Assembly: GCA_028818995.1 (NCBI GenBank)
Contig: JAPPMR010000625.1
Span: 1-5,066, forward strand
Source of the DNA: Candidatus Poribacteria bacterium
GTDB lineage: Bacteria > Poribacteria > WGA-4E > WGA-3G
Reading direction: 5' to 3'
Length of the DNA: 5,066 nt
Under the pieces are notes generated by a model. The model saw nothing but the letters and a program-made list of their open reading frames with translations. It ran no database searches and was not told the DNA's origin. Both the position numbers and the translations under genes were made by a program. Of the stretch, positions 5,043 through 5,066 are shown in pieces; position 1 is the first letter of the stretch; every line of letters begins with the position of its first letter.

Positions 5043-5066
5043 ATAGGTCGCGATTCGGAGATCGCT
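5012..5066 (+). repeat. 35-nt-period direct repeat running off the window end
   Basis: The 20 nt at 5012-5031 (GTCGCGATTC...GATCGCT) recur exactly at 5047-5066, 35 nt later, where the window stops. The second copy presumably continues, so either a tandem array or a second inverted-repeat arm lies beyond the edge. Confidence 0.75.

Noticed and set aside
4409..5066. tRNA or other known RNA gene in the downstream region
   Set aside because: No GGTTCGA-type T-arm, acceptor pairing or CCA-like end was seen; the stems there belong to repeats.

Overview
The window is from a bacterial chromosome of moderate G+C, with compact metabolic genes followed by a repeat-rich intergenic tail. The short dispersed palindromes are the best clue to the host. 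The ending family (TTTGTAGGAG... / ...GATTCGGAGATCGC) and the GGTAGGTGCGGTTTC stretch near 366 resemble repeats I associate with uncultivated lineages such as Candidatus Poribacteria. That is a recollection-based inference, not a demonstrated placement.

Layout: (1) 1-325 is the 3' end of a LarA-like (DUF2088, nickel-pincer lactate racemase family) gene, cut by the window edge. (2) 483-1175 encodes a predicted secreted, possibly lipid-anchored protein with a staphylococcal-nuclease-like (SNase/thermonuclease) domain, preceded by a strong ribosome binding site. (3) A clear sigma70-type promoter at 1248-1275 precedes a complete larA-like gene (1321-2592). That gene is translationally coupled to dctQ (2592-3119) and dctM (3119-4408), the small and large membrane subunits of a TRAP transporter. 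Both junctions are TAATG stop/start overlaps. (4) 4409-5066 has no credible gene. It holds a MITE-like element of about 259 bp with 42-nt imperfect terminal inverted repeats, five copies of a hairpin repeat in two clusters with 50-51 nt spacing and compensatory stem changes, a palindrome nested in the loop of one copy, a 14-nt tandem duplication, and a 31-nt-arm inverted repeat whose right arm starts repeating again at the window edge.

How the genes work together: the likely unit is larA-like/dctQ/dctM, for sodium- or proton-coupled uptake of a small 2-hydroxy acid and its racemisation or epimerisation inside the cell. No substrate-binding subunit (DctP) and no LarB/LarC/LarE cofactor genes are in the window, so both must be encoded elsewhere if the system is complete. 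The upstream partial gene is a close paralogue (about 60% identical over the shared C-terminal ~107 residues by hand alignment). Two LarA-like genes therefore flank a nuclease-like gene in the same orientation.

I see no clear new defence or mobile system. The most unusual material is the structured repeat complex after dctM.
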